A stretch of 38,965 nucleotides of DNA, taken from the NCBI GenBank assembly GCA_018780145.1, contig JADMKA010000252.1, forward strand, positions 1 to 38,965, in the 5' to 3' direction. Positions 16,345 to 25,429 of the stretch are shown here, piece by piece. The notes under the pieces are model-generated. The model saw only the letters and a list, made by a program, of their open reading frames with translations. It made no database searches and was not told the origin of the DNA. The position numbers and the translations under genes are program-made. This DNA is from Vitreoscilla sp. Its GTDB lineage: Bacteria > Pseudomonadota > Gammaproteobacteria > Burkholderiales > Burkholderiaceae_C. Every line of letters starts with the position of its first letter. The stretch's first letter is position 1.

Positions 16345-16449
16345 GCCGAGGCTGCCGGGTGACCGGCTCCGCGAATGTCCTCCGGCACTGGCCTCCGGCC
16401 ATCGCCTCCTCCTAATATTTCGCTGCGCCGGTCACCCGACATCCTCGGC
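16345..16449 (-). repeat. Structured repeat element, left copy
   Basis: Read on the minus strand from 16449 to 16345. Outer stem P1 pairs 16449-16429 with 16365-16345: 19 Watson-Crick pairs, one G.U and one A.G of 21. Next comes a 23-nt segment (16428-16406) containing GCGAAATATTAGGAGG. A small hairpin follows, TGGCC-GGA-GGCCA, then a 15-nt segment (16380-16366) containing GGACATTCGC. The GCGAA and TTCGC of the two segments can pair above P1. Both segments are identical to those of the right copy, while P1 and the hairpin differ in sequence but stay paired. Nature unknown: a structured RNA or a REP-like mobile DNA element. Confidence 0.7.
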
Positions 16450-16493
16450 AGTCCACCAGTCTTCCCCCGCGTTGCAGAACTCCGGCCGTGCCC

Positions 16494-16600
16494 GATCAGG
16501 ACGGTGGGGTGCTCTGCGCAGCGAAATATTAGGAGGAGCCGGCAGCCGCAGGCTGGCGGCGGGGGACATTCGCGGAGCAGAGTATCCCGGCGGCCTGATC
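16494..16600 (+). repeat. Structured repeat element, right copy
   Basis: Read on the plus strand. Outer stem P1 pairs 16494-16515 with 16579-16600: 17 Watson-Crick pairs, three G.U and two mismatches of 22, with an A.G at the eighth pair exactly as in the left copy. Then come the 23-nt segment (16516-16538, containing GCGAAATATTAGGAGG), the hairpin CAGCC-GCA-GGCTG, and the 15-nt segment (16564-16578, containing GGACATTCGC). The two segments match the left copy at all 38 positions. The G.U pairs are good pairs only on this strand (the complement would have A.C), which suggests the plus strand is the folded molecule here. Confidence 0.7.
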
Positions 16601-16689
16601 CCGCTCCAACTGTTGCGCAAGCGACTGGCCGCAATGTACCGATCGCACACCGTCGCGGCTCCAGACATGCAAGGTGTGCCGGGCGCACT

Positions 16690-18576
16690 TCAGATCTCGA
16701 CCTTGGCACCGAGCTCGACGATGCGGTTCGACGGCAGGTTCAGGAAGTCGGCCATGTCGGCCGCGTTGCGGTGCATGCTGGCAAAGAGTTTCTCGCGCCA
16801 CATCGACATGCCGTCGCCGAACGTGGGGATGACGGTGTCGCGGCTCAGGAAGTAGCTGGTGTCCATCTCGTCCAGTGGCACCCCGCGGCCCTCCAGCAGG
16901 CGCAAGGCCTCGGGCACGTCGGGGTCGTTCTTGAAGCCGAAGTTCAGCGACACCTGCCAGCAGTCGTGGCCCAGCGGTTCCATGGACAGGCGCTTGTCGA
17001 AGCCTATCCACGGGACCTCGTGGTGCCGCACATGGACGAACAGGTTGTGCTCGTGCAACACCTTGTTGTGCTTCAGGTTGTGCATCAGCGCATTGGGCGC
17101 AAGCCCTTCGTCGGCGACCAGGAACACCGCGGTGCCCGAGACGCGGACCGGCGGGCTGACGAACACCGCCTCCAGGAAGCCCTTCAGCTCGATGGCCTCG
17201 TCGCGCACCCGGTGCTGCATGATCGAGCGGCCCTGCTTCCAGGTCAGCATCAGCAGGAACATGCCGGCGCCGATGACCAGCGGGAACCAGCCGCCCGCCA
17301 GCAGCTTGAGCGTGTTGGACAGGAAGAAGGTGATGTCGATGACGAAGAAGAAACCGGTGGCCAGCAGGCACAGCGCCAGCGGGTACTTCCAGCCGTAGCG
17401 GATCACGTAGAAGGTCATCACCGTGGTGATGGTCATGTCCAGCGTCACCGCGATGCCGTAGGCCGAGGCCAGGTTCGACGAGCTCTTGAACAGCGCCACC
17501 GCCAGCACGATGAAGGCGTACAGCGTCCAGTTGATGAAGGGCACGTAGATCTGCCCGGTGTCGCGCACGGAGGTGTGGCGCACCGTCATGCGCGGCAGGA
17601 TCCCGAGCTGGATGGCCTGCTTGGTGACCGAGAAGGCCGCCGAGATCAGCGCCTGCGAGGCGATCACCGTGGCCGCCGTCGACAGGAACACCAGCGGCAG
17701 CCGGGCCCAGTCCGGTGCCATCAGGAAGAAGGGGTTGGCCACCGCCTCCGGGTTGGCCAGCAGCATCGCGCCCTGGCCGAAGTAGTTCACCACCAGGGCC
17801 GGCATGACCAGCCCGTACCAGGCGATGCGGATGGGCAGCGGGCCGAAGTGGCCCATGTCGGCATAGAGGGCCTCGCCGCCGGTCACGCACAGCACCACGG
17901 CACCGAGCGCGATGAAGGCGATGACGGGCTGGGCGACGAAGAAGCCAAACGCATAGGCCGGGTTGAGCGCCACCAGCACATCCGGATTGGCCAGGATGTG
18001 CGGCAGGCCCAGCGCGATCAGCACGAAGAACCAGACCAGCGTGATCGGGCCGAAGAACTTGCCGATGCCACCGGTGCCGAAGCGCTGCACCGCGAACAGC
18101 GCGGTCAGCACCAGCAGGGTGATCGGGATCACCAGATCGTGCAGGCCGGGCGCGACGACCTGCAGGCCCTCCACCGCGGAGAGCACCGAGATGGCCGGCG
18201 TGATCACGCCGTCGCCATAGAAGACCGCCGTGCCGAACAGGCCCACCACCATCAGCACCCGGCGCAAGGTGGGGCGGTCTTTCACCGCGGTGGTGGCCAG
18301 CGCCAGCATGGCGATCAGGCCGCCTTCGCCGTTGTTGTCGGCGCGCAGGATCAGCAGCACGTACTTCAGCGAGACGATGGTGGTCATCGTCCAGAAGATC
18401 AGGCTCAGCACGCCCAGGATGTTGTCGTCGCTGGCCGGCACATGGCCGGCGTGGAAGACCTCCTTCAGCGCGTAGAGCGGGCTGGTGCCGATGTCGCCAT
18501 AGACGACGCCCAGCGCCGCCAGGGTCAGCGTGGCGATCGCGGGCAGCGAACGGGATTCGTGATGGGGTGCACTCAA
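16690..18576 (-). CDS. kup: Kup-family potassium transporter
   Basis: A 628-residue Kup/HAK/KT potassium uptake protein, a proton-coupled K+ importer of the inner membrane. The family signature [19 protein letters not shown] is at residues 23-41. About 12 membrane helices follow up to residue about 460 ([50 protein letters not shown]), then a cytosolic C-terminal domain of about 170 residues ending [12 protein letters not shown]. The start is a TTG at 18576: no ATG or GTG in the right place gives the full N-terminus, and the next in-frame Met would lose the signature. No clear Shine-Dalgarno is seen, so expression may be low. It is divergent from the large glycosyltransferase gene with 131 bp between starts. 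Confidence 0.95.
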   Translation of the reverse strand: MSAPHHESRSLPAIATLTLAALGVVYGDIGTSPLYALKEVFHAGHVPASDDNILGVLSLIFWTMTTIVSLKYVLLILRADNNGEGGLIAMLALATTAVKDRPTLRRVLMVVGLFGTAVFYGDGVITPAISVLSAVEGLQVVAPGLHDLVIPITLLVLTALFAVQRFGTGGIGKFFGPITLVWFFVLIALGLPHILANPDVLVALNPAYAFGFFVAQPVIAFIALGAVVLCVTGGEALYADMGHFGPLPIRIAWYGLVMPALVVNYFGQGAMLLANPEAVANPFFLMAPDWARLPLVFLSTAATVIASQALISAAFSVTKQAIQLGILPRMTVRHTSVRDTGQIYVPFINWTLYAFIVLAVALFKSSSNLASAYGIAVTLDMTITTVMTFYVIRYGWKYPLALCLLATGFFFVIDITFFLSNTLKLLAGGWFPLVIGAGMFLLMLTWKQGRSIMQHRVRDEAIELKGFLEAVFVSPPVRVSGTAVFLVADEGLAPNALMHNLKHNKVLHEHNLFVHVRHHEVPWIGFDKRLSMEPLGHDCWQVSLNFGFKNDPDVPEALRLLEGRGVPLDEMDTSYFLSRDTVIPTFGDGMSMWREKLFASMHRNAADMADFLNLPSNRIVELGAKVEI

Positions 18577-18707
18577 AGGCGTGGTCGCTCGCGCGGCCGG
18601 GCCGCTGGAAGCCCTATTGTGCTCGTTCGCGGGCAGGCGGCCACCCCTCGGAAATCGCCGAGAATGATCTGGATTCCCCTGCCGCCTTGCCTGCGCTCCC
18701 GAGTGTC

Positions 18708-21700
18708 ATGCCCGTCGACGCAAACGTCCCCGATTCCCACGACCACCCGCCACCCTCGCCCTCGCCCTCGCCTGTGCCGGGCCCACGGGGCCTGCTCGAA
18801 CGACTGAACGGCACCACCGTCATTGGTTGGGCCCACGATCCCGGCGCGCCGGGCAGCGAGCAGTTGGCGCTGGTTTGTGGCGTCAAGGTGTTCGAGATCA
18901 CCGCCCGCCGGGTGCCGCGGGCCGACGTGGCGCGTGCACTGGGCGCAGGCGAAGTGCGCCTTGGGGTCGAGTTCGAGCTGCCGCTGGAGGCCTGGCAGGC
19001 CTTGGCTGCGCCCCAGGCGGTCTTCGCCTTGCGCGTCAACGGCGTGAACGGCGAACCGGCCAGCTGGCGGCCCGGCGCCGACGCGTTGCAGCGCTGGCTG
19101 GCCCGGCCGGTCGAGACCGCCGATCTCGAGGTGGCCCAGGGCGCCCGTGCGTCCGTGGTGGCCCACCTGGACCAGGCCCGGTTGTGGGCGGCGGCCAGCC
19201 TGAACGCCAAGCTGCCCGGCATCGGCCATGTCGAGGGTTGGCGGGGGCTGGCCATCTCCGGCTGGCTGGCCGACACGCCGCAGGCGCGCGAGACCGTGCG
19301 CCTGCGCTGTGGCGACCGCTTGCACGAGGTGCCGGTGCGCCGCCTGTCGCGGCAGGACGTGGCGCAGCAGTTCGGCCTGTCCGATGAAGAGGTCGGTTTC
19401 GAGATCGAGGTGCCGGGCAGCTTGTGGCAGGACGCCGGCGCCGCCGAGTCGCTGGAGCTGCAGGTCGAATTCGCCAGTGGCCCGTCCGACACCATCCTCA
19501 CGCTGGCCCGCGCCTGCCTGCCAGCCCGCCTGGCGGATGCCCTGGCGTTGCCGGAGCCGATGCAGCGTGGCCACCAGACCCTGCTGGCGCTGGAGCACCT
19601 GGCCTGGTCGCACACGCTCGATCGGCTCGACGATGCGTCCCGCCAGGCGCTGGCGGTGTTGGCGGCGTCGGCCGGCGTCGACGCCTGGCTGACGGCCGAC
19701 CCGGCCACGCTGGCAGCGGCCACGGTGGCCACCCGCGCCCCCTTCCGGCCCGGCCCGCGCGGCCGACTCGGCCGCTGGCTGCAGGATCCCCGGCATGCCG
19801 ACCAGGCCTTGGCGCTGCTGTACGCGCTGAAGCGGCGGCCGCTTTTCAAGCGGATCGCCAACTCGCTCGAACTCCGCCTCACCATGGCGGTGGGCCTGTT
19901 CGACAAGGCGACCTACGACGAGCAGATCAGCCCCGCAGAGCGTCATGGCCTGCCGGCGCTGCGGCACTACGCGGAACAAGGCGATGCGCGATCGCTGTTG
20001 CCGATGGCCTTGTTCGACGCCCGCCACTACACCGGCCAGCTCGAAGGCCGGCGCCACCCGGGCATCAACCGGCTGTTGCACTATGGGCTGGTCGGCCGCA
20101 GGCAGGGACTGTCGCCTTGTGCCTGGTTCGATCCGTCGTTCTACCTGGACTCGAACGCCGACGTGGCGGCCAGTGGGGCCGACCCGCTGCGCCATTTCGT
20201 GCTCCACGGCTGGAAGGAGCAGCGCCAGCCGGCACCGCGCTTCGCGCCGACCACCGGCACCCGCCAGCGGCTGCTGCAGCGCCTGATGCACGGACAGGGT
20301 GCGGCCGCCGTTGGCCAGGCTGTCGACCCGGTGGTGCAATACCTGCTGGACGGCCTGCCCGCCGATGCCCAACCCACCGAGCCCGGCCGCCTGCCGTGGG
20401 CCGTGCCGGCCCGGCTCGACGGGCGCGACTACCTCGATCTCGATCCCTGGCGCAGCTTGCCGCGCCCGGCGGCCACGCCGCGGGTCGACGTCATCGTGCC
20501 GGTCTATGCCGGGGCCCAGGAGACGCTGCGCTGCTTGTGGAGCGTGCTCGCCTCGCCGGTCCAGACACCGTACGAGCTGGTGGTCATCGACGACTGCAGC
20601 CCCGAGCCGGCGCTGTCGGCCTTCCTGCGCGATCTCGCCGGGCTGGGCCTGCTGCGCCTGCTGGTCAACGAGAGCAACCGCGGTTTCGTCGCCACCGTGA
20701 ACCTGGGCCTGGCGTTGCACTGGGACCGCGACGTGGTGATCCTGAACTCGGACACCCGTGTTCACCCCGGCTGGCTGGACCGGCTGGCCGCCCATGGCGT
20801 GGCCGAGCCGAAGGCGGCATCCATCACCCCCTTGTCCAACAACGCCACCGTCTGCAGCTACCCGCGCATGCTGCACAGCAACTGGGAGCGGCTGGAGGTC
20901 GACGACGCAGCGCTCGACGCCCTGGCGGCCGAGGCCAATGCCGGCCGCCATGTGGAAGTGCCCACCGGTGTCGGTTTCTGCATGTGGATGCGCCGCTCGG
21001 CGATGGACGCCATTGGCGTGCTGGACACCGAACGCTTTGGCCGTGGCTATGGCGAGGAGAACGACTGGTGCATGCGCGCCAACGGTGCCGGCTGGGTGCA
21101 GCTGGTGGCCACCGATGTCTATGTGCTGCACCAGGGCTCGGTTTCCTTCCGCGCCGAAGCCAGCGAGCGCACGCGCGCCGGCCTGGCCGTGCTGCTGCAG
21201 CGCCACCCCGACTACCAACAGCGCATCGACGAATGGATCGAGCGCGACCCGCTGGCGCCAGAGCGGGCCCGGCTGGATGCCGCGCGCCTGCGCCATGCGG
21301 CCCAGGTGGCCGAGGGTGGCGGCCTGGTGCTGATGGTCAACCATGCCCGGGGCGGCGGCACGGCGCGCCACGAGGCCGAGGAGGCCGAGCGCCTCGGCAG
21401 GGAGCAGGGCTGGGGAGTGGTCACGCTGCGGCCCTCGCGCTGGGTTGGCTGCGTGGCCCTGGGCGCGGCCGCGCTCGACCTGCCCTCGCTGGCCGCCGTG
21501 CCACTGCTCGAGCCCGGCAGCCAGCCGCCGCGGCCGTCGGCGCTGTTGATCCAGCTGCTGGCGATGCTGGGCCTGCGCGAAATCCAGCTGCACCACCTGG
21601 TGGACCATGCGCCCGCGCTGCGCGAGCTGCTGCCCGGCCTGTGCCAGTCGCTCGGCATCCCGCTGAGCGTCACGGTGCACGACTACCACCTGATCTGCCC

Positions 21701-22427
21701 GCGCATCAACCTGGTCGACGCCAGCGGCCGCTACTGTGGCGAGCCGGAGCGCGAGGCCTGCGACCGTTGCCTGCAGCGCGACGAGACCGGCCGCGCCGCC
21801 GGCCGAATCGGCCCCTGGCGCTCGGCCAGCGGCCAGCTGCTGGCAAAGGCCCAGCGTGTCATCGTGCCGGATCTGGATGTGGCCAGCCGCCTGTCGCGCT
21901 ACTTCCCGGCGCTGCGGGTGCGGGTCCAACCGCACGAGCCGTTGCACCTGCCGGCGCCAGCGCCGGCACGCGGCGCGGTACGCGAGGTGCTGGTGATCGG
22001 CGCGCTGAGCCCCATCAAGGGCTACGACGTGCTGCTGGGGCTGGCCCGCTCGGCGGCCGCCAAGACGCTCGGCCTGCGCTTCACGCTGCTGGGCTTTTCG
22101 CCCGACGACACCTCGCTGCGCGCGGCCGGCGTGACCGTGCTGGGCCGCTACGACGACGCCGAACTGGCCGGGCGGATCGCGGCCCTTCAACCCGACCTGA
22201 TCTTCCTGCCCTCGGTCTGGCCGGAGACCTTCTGCTACGTGCTGACGGCGGCCGCCGAATCGGGCCACCGGGTGGCGGTGTTCGACCTCGGTGCCCAGGC
22301 GCGCCGCCTGAGGGAGGCCGGCGCCGACGCGGTCTACCTGCCGGTCGAGGTGGCCAGCCAACCCGAGGTGCTGGCGCGGCTGCTCACTTCGCAGGCTTCC
22401 TGGGCCGCTGCCAACCCGACAGGCTGA
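18708..22427 (+). CDS. Large multidomain glycosyltransferase (GT2 plus GT4-like)
   Basis: A 1239-residue protein with no membrane segment or signal. After a Pro/Ser-rich start come two copies of a beta-rich module (about 27-128 and 170-270) sharing the pattern I-x-GW-x(2)-D, L-x-CG, RR-x(2)-R-x-DVA, P-x(3)-WQ. A region at about 397-508 has repeats of the type FD-x(3)-Y ... HY-x(2)-G ([30 protein letters not shown]), seen elsewhere in large glycosyltransferases. A GT2 domain runs from about 590: [19 protein letters not shown] (about 625), [27 protein letters not shown] (about 678) and [10 protein letters not shown] (about 780). The last 300 residues are a GT4/GT-B half with [15 protein letters not shown] (about 1098) and [19 protein letters not shown] (about 1167). 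It likely builds a surface polysaccharide with two transferase steps. Its 3' end overlaps glmU by 44 bp tail to tail. Confidence 0.85.
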   Translation: MPVDANVPDSHDHPPPSPSPSPVPGPRGLLERLNGTTVIGWAHDPGAPGSEQLALVCGVKVFEITARRVPRADVARALGAGEVRLGVEFELPLEAWQALAAPQAVFALRVNGVNGEPASWRPGADALQRWLARPVETADLEVAQGARASVVAHLDQARLWAAASLNAKLPGIGHVEGWRGLAISGWLADTPQARETVRLRCGDRLHEVPVRRLSRQDVAQQFGLSDEEVGFEIEVPGSLWQDAGAAESLELQVEFASGPSDTILTLARACLPARLADALALPEPMQRGHQTLLALEHLAWSHTLDRLDDASRQALAVLAASAGVDAWLTADPATLAAATVATRAPFRPGPRGRLGRWLQDPRHADQALALLYALKRRPLFKRIANSLELRLTMAVGLFDKATYDEQISPAERHGLPALRHYAEQGDARSLLPMALFDARHYTGQLEGRRHPGINRLLHYGLVGRRQGLSPCAWFDPSFYLDSNADVAASGADPLRHFVLHGWKEQRQPAPRFAPTTGTRQRLLQRLMHGQGAAAVGQAVDPVVQYLLDGLPADAQPTEPGRLPWAVPARLDGRDYLDLDPWRSLPRPAATPRVDVIVPVYAGAQETLRCLWSVLASPVQTPYELVVIDDCSPEPALSAFLRDLAGLGLLRLLVNESNRGFVATVNLGLALHWDRDVVILNSDTRVHPGWLDRLAAHGVAEPKAASITPLSNNATVCSYPRMLHSNWERLEVDDAALDALAAEANAGRHVEVPTGVGFCMWMRRSAMDAIGVLDTERFGRGYGEENDWCMRANGAGWVQLVATDVYVLHQGSVSFRAEASERTRAGLAVLLQRHPDYQQRIDEWIERDPLAPERARLDAARLRHAAQVAEGGGLVLMVNHARGGGTARHEAEEAERLGREQGWGVVTLRPSRWVGCVALGAAALDLPSLAAVPLLEPGSQPPRPSALLIQLLAMLGLREIQLHHLVDHAPALRELLPGLCQSLGIPLSVTVHDYHLICPRINLVDASGRYCGEPEREACDRCLQRDETGRAAGRIGPWRSASGQLLAKAQRVIVPDLDVASRLSRYFPALRVRVQPHEPLHLPAPAPARGAVREVLVIGALSPIKGYDVLLGLARSAAAKTLGLRFTLLGFSPDDTSLRAAGVTVLGRYDDAELAGRIAALQPDLIFLPSVWPETFCYVLTAAAESGHRVAVFDLGAQARRLREAGADAVYLPVEVASQPEVLARLLTSQASWAAANPTG

Positions 22428-23760
22428 CCTGCCTGGCTCGCGACACGGTCAGTTGACCCGCTGGCGCGTCTTTCGAGATCGTCGAGCCGCCGCCGATGGT
22501 GGCGCCATCGCCCAGCGTGACCGGCGCGATCAGCACGCAGTTGCTGCCCACGTGCACGTCGTTGCCGATCACGGTGCGGTGCTTGTTCGCGCCGTCGTAG
22601 TTGGCGGTGATGCTGCCGGCACCGTAGTTGACCCGCTCGCCGACCGTGGCATCGCCCAGGTAGGCCAGGTGGTTGGCCTTGGCGCCCTTGGCCAGGGTGG
22701 AGTTCTTCACCTCGACGAAGTTGCCGATGTGCACCTCGTCGCCCAGCACCGCGCCCGGGCGCAGGCGGGCATAGGGGCCGATCAGCGCGCCGGCGCCCAC
22801 CGTCACGCCCTGCGTGTCGCCGTCGATGTGGGTGAACGGGTGGATCACCGCGCCGGCCCCGATGCGGGCATTGCGGATCACGCAGTGCGCGCCCACGCGG
22901 GCGTCGTCGGCCAGGTGCACCTGGCCCTCGAAGACGCAGCCGACGTCGATCTCCACGTCCTGCCCGTGCGTCAGCGTGCCGCGCAGGTCGAAGCGGGCCG
23001 GGTCGGCCAGGCGCACGCCGGCTTCCATCAGGGCCTCGGCCTGGTGGCGCTGCACCCGCCGCTCCAGCTCGGCCAACTGGGCCGGGCTGTTGACGCCCAG
23101 CACCTCGGTCTCGTTGGCGGCGGCTGTGGCCACCACGGGCACGCCGTCGGCCACCGCCATCGCGACGATGTCGGTCAGGTAGAACTCGCCCTGCGCGTTG
23201 TCGTTGCGAAGGGCAGCCAGCCAGCGCTTCAGCGCGCCGGTGGGCGCCGCCATCATGCCGGTGTAGACCTCGCGGATCTGGTGTTGCGACGGGCTCGCGT
23301 CCTTGTGCTCGACGATGGCCTGCACGGCCCCGGCCTGGCGCACGATGCGGCCGTAGCCGGCGGCATCTTCCAGCGTGACGGTGAGCAGGGCCAGCCGCTC
23401 GCCACCGCAGGCGGCGGCCAGCGCACGGGCCGTGCTGGCGGCGATCAGAGGCACGTCGCCATTCAGGATCAGCGTGGTGCCGGCCGCGTCGTCGAGCGCG
23501 GGCACGGCCTGCTGCACCGCGTGCCCGGTGCCCAGCTGCGGCTGCTGGCGCACGCAGCGCCCGGCGGCGCCCACCTGGGCCTCGACCCGCTCGGCACCAT
23601 GGCCGGTGACCACCACCGTGCGCTGCGGCGCGAGCTGCGCCACCGTGTCCAGCACATGCTGCAGCAGCGGCCGGCCGGCCAGGCGGTGCAGCACCTTGGG
23701 CACGGCAGAGCGCATGCGGGTGCCCTTGCCCGCGGCCATGATCACGACATTCAGCGACAC
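22384..23760 (-). CDS. glmU: Bifunctional GlmU: GlcN-1-P acetyltransferase / GlcNAc-1-P uridyltransferase
   Basis: A 458-residue enzyme making UDP-N-acetylglucosamine for peptidoglycan and polysaccharides. The N-terminal uridyltransferase domain shows [43 protein letters not shown] and YGRIVR. The C-terminal left-handed beta-helix acetyltransferase shows [31 protein letters not shown] and [13 protein letters not shown] (catalytic His and Lys region). Length is normal. The start codon is GTG at 23760 with GGAGAGGA 8 bp upstream; the nearby ATG at 23768 is out of frame. It ends inside the coding region of the convergent glycosyltransferase. Confidence 0.97.
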   Translation of the reverse strand: MSLNVVIMAAGKGTRMRSAVPKVLHRLAGRPLLQHVLDTVAQLAPQRTVVVTGHGAERVEAQVGAAGRCVRQQPQLGTGHAVQQAVPALDDAAGTTLILNGDVPLIAASTARALAAACGGERLALLTVTLEDAAGYGRIVRQAGAVQAIVEHKDASPSQHQIREVYTGMMAAPTGALKRWLAALRNDNAQGEFYLTDIVAMAVADGVPVVATAAANETEVLGVNSPAQLAELERRVQRHQAEALMEAGVRLADPARFDLRGTLTHGQDVEIDVGCVFEGQVHLADDARVGAHCVIRNARIGAGAVIHPFTHIDGDTQGVTVGAGALIGPYARLRPGAVLGDEVHIGNFVEVKNSTLAKGAKANHLAYLGDATVGERVNYGAGSITANYDGANKHRTVIGNDVHVGSNCVLIAPVTLGDGATIGGGSTISKDAPAGQLTVSRARQVSLSGWQRPRKPAK

Positions 23761-23784
23761 GATGCCATCCTCTCCAAACGACAG

Positions 23785-23802
23785 CCGGCGCCGAGGCGCC
23801 GG
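23785..23802. terminator. GC-rich hairpin after the DUF4136 gene
   Basis: CCGGCGCC and GGCGCCGG are perfect 8-bp arms around a 2-nt GA loop, 23 bp past the DUF4136 stop and 24 bp before the glmU start on the same strand. It probably ends the upstream transcript or sits in the glmU leader. No T-tract follows it. Confidence 0.4.
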
Positions 23803-23825
23803 GTTGGGCAGCAGATTATCGAGGG

Positions 23826-24425
23826 TCAGGGAAGGATCACATCCACGTCGTGCGATTCGTTCTGCACCTTCGGGAACTCCTTCAGCGCTGCCGTGAACAT
23901 CGCGGTGAGCATGGTCTGGCCGCCGCTGGTGATGCCATCGTTGCGGGCACGGGCCTCGTAAAGCGGCTGCCCGGTGGCGCGATCACGGATCAGCACGCCG
24001 ACCTCGCGCTGGTACTCCGGGGTGTCCAGGCGCATGCGGGTGGCCCAGTAGGGGCCGGGCCAGCCGACCACCGCCCAGCGCGAGAAGCGCGGGTTCCACC
24101 AGAGCGGGTCGTCCCAGGGAGCCCGCTCCTGGCGGGTGACGCGGGCGCCGATCTGCACCACCACGTCGGGCTGGGTGCCGGCGGCCGCGGGGACGAAGCC
24201 GGCCGCCTGCAGCGCCAGGCTGGCGCTGCCCTCGATCATCTGCTGCTCGTCTGACTTGGCGGCCTGCTGCGAGGGCAGGCGCTCGATCGCATAGCTGCCG
24301 GCGGCGCGGCCGGCCGGCCAGTCGCCATAGGTGCTGACCTCACTCGTGACGGTCTTGAAACCGGCACAGCCGGCCATGAGGCCGGCGGCCAGCAGGGCGG
24401 CCGGGATCCAGGCGGTTGGGCGCAT
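23826..24425 (-). CDS. DUF4136 family lipoprotein
   Basis: A 199-residue outer- or inner-membrane lipoprotein: the signal peptide ends in LMAGC with Cys20 as lipidation site. The mature domain matches the DUF4136 type: [22 protein letters not shown] at the start, a helical stretch, then [11 protein letters not shown], and [19 protein letters not shown] with a terminal segment [10 protein letters not shown], resembling many small envelope lipoproteins of proteobacteria. Function unknown. It lies 45 bp after ttcA on the same strand and may be co-transcribed with it; it has an ATG at 24425 preceded by an AGGAGAG ribosome-binding site. Confidence 0.85.
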   Translation of the reverse strand: MRPTAWIPAALLAAGLMAGCAGFKTVTSEVSTYGDWPAGRAAGSYAIERLPSQQAAKSDEQQMIEGSASLALQAAGFVPAAAGTQPDVVVQIGARVTRQERAPWDDPLWWNPRFSRWAVVGWPGPYWATRMRLDTPEYQREVGVLIRDRATGQPLYEARARNDGITSGGQTMLTAMFTAALKEFPKVQNESHDVDVILP

Positions 24426-24470
24426 GTTGACTCTCCTGTTGGCGACGGGGCCAGGAACCAGACAGCCCCT

Positions 24471-25385
24471 TCAACCCCATCGAACGACCTGGGGGCCCGC
24501 GGCGTTGACCGGGTTGGCGCAATCTTCGTCTTCGTCGAAGGCCTTGTCGCCCTGCGGATCGGGCCGGCCGGTGGCACGGATCGTCTCGAACGGGAACAGC
24601 GCGCGGTCTGTCATGTGCGAGAGGGTGATGTGGCCCATCGCGTTGAACATGTTGTCGGTGCGGCCGGGGTACTGCCTTTCCCAGTCGCGGACCATGGCCT
24701 TGATCTGCACACGCTGCAGGTTCTCCTGGTTGCCGCACAGGCTGCAGGGGATGATGGGGAAGCGGCGGTGCACGGCCCAGCGCTCCAGATCGGTCTCGGC
24801 CACGTAGGCCAGCGGGCGGATCACCACATGTTCGCCGTTGTCGCTCACCAGCTTGGGCGGCATGCCCTTCATGCGCGAGCCGAAGAACATGTTCATCAGC
24901 AGCGTGACCACCATGTCGTCGCGGTGGTGGCCCAGCGCGATCTTGGTCGCACCCAGTTCCTTGGCCACCCGGTACAGGATGCCCCGGCGCAGCCGCGAGC
25001 ACAGGCTGCACATGGTCTTGCCCTCGGGGATCAGGTTCTTGACGATGGAGTAGGTGTCCTGGGCCTCGATGTGGAAGGGCACGCCGCGCGAGCGCAGGTA
25101 GTTCGGCAGCACCTCCTCGGGGAAGCCGGGCTGCTTCTGGTCCAGGTTGACGGCGACGATCTCGAAGCGGACAGGCGCCCGCTGCTGCAGGTTCAGCAGG
25201 ATGTCGAGCAGGGCGTAGCTGTCCTTGCCGCCCGACAGGCAGACCATGACCTTGTCACCGCCCTCGATCATCTTGAAGTCGGCGATGGCCTGGCCGACTT
25301 GCCGGTGCAGCCGCTTGCTGAGCTTGTTGGCCTCGAAGGCGGCCTTTTTCTCGGCCGCCGTGTCGTGTGTCGCTACATCGTTCAT
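24471..25385 (-). CDS. ttcA: tRNA 2-thiocytidine(32) synthetase TtcA
   Basis: A 304-residue PP-loop ATPase that thiolates cytidine 32 of tRNA, using an iron-sulfur cluster. The PP-loop motif [16 protein letters not shown] lies at about residues 49-64. The cluster cysteines are in [11 protein letters not shown] and [13 protein letters not shown], both CxxC pairs as in E. coli Ttc[27 protein letters not shown] is also characteristic. The C-terminal 50 residues are an acidic and poorly conserved tail. The folB-containing fusion gene lies 44 bp upstream on the same strand, an association commonly seen in betaproteobacteria. Confidence 0.96.
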   Translation of the reverse strand: MNDVATHDTAAEKKAAFEANKLSKRLHRQVGQAIADFKMIEGGDKVMVCLSGGKDSYALLDILLNLQQRAPVRFEIVAVNLDQKQPGFPEEVLPNYLRSRGVPFHIEAQDTYSIVKNLIPEGKTMCSLCSRLRRGILYRVAKELGATKIALGHHRDDMVVTLLMNMFFGSRMKGMPPKLVSDNGEHVVIRPLAYVAETDLERWAVHRRFPIIPCSLCGNQENLQRVQIKAMVRDWERQYPGRTDNMFNAMGHITLSHMTDRALFPFETIRATGRPDPQGDKAFDEDEDCANPVNAAGPQVVRWG

Positions 25386-25429
25386 GTCAGTCCATTTTCA
25401 AGGCGCGGAACGGGAGGGAGCGTGGGGGC

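Larger units (their letters stand above)
16232..16689. other. Noncoding region with nested inverted repeats
   Basis: This 458-bp stretch between the GT61 start and the kup stop holds no convincing gene; the short frames crossing it have no family resemblance and change at each repeat. It contains a 6-bp palindrome at 16298-16315 and two inverted copies of a structured element (16345-16449 and 16494-16600) separated by 44 bp. From 16601 to 16689 I see only a weak inverted pair GCACACC/GGTGTGC that might end kup transcription. Confidence 0.7.

Noticed and set aside
16232-16402. N-terminal extension of the GT61 protein to 16402
   Set aside because: The added residues have no family match and the frame runs into the left structured repeat copy.
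16345-16600. Integron attC sites
   Set aside because: attC sites keep conserved outer GTTRRRY-type boxes and variable centres. Here the conserved parts are internal, the outer stem varies, and no integrase or gene cassettes are near.
16345-16600. Hammerhead ribozyme
   Set aside because: GAAA is present in the conserved segment, but no CUGANGA core lies in the required place in either copy.
16345-16600. Terminal inverted repeats of one insertion sequence or MITE
   Set aside because: The spacer is only 44 bp, no target duplication is seen at the ends, and each copy folds on its own with its own matched stem, which a simple pair of transposon ends would not.
18573-22361. A 1262-residue open frame antisense to the large glycosyltransferase
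   Set aside because: It is low complexity, rich in Arg, Gln, Gly and His with no domain, and lies opposite GT2 and GT4 motifs. Long antisense frames are expected at this GC content.
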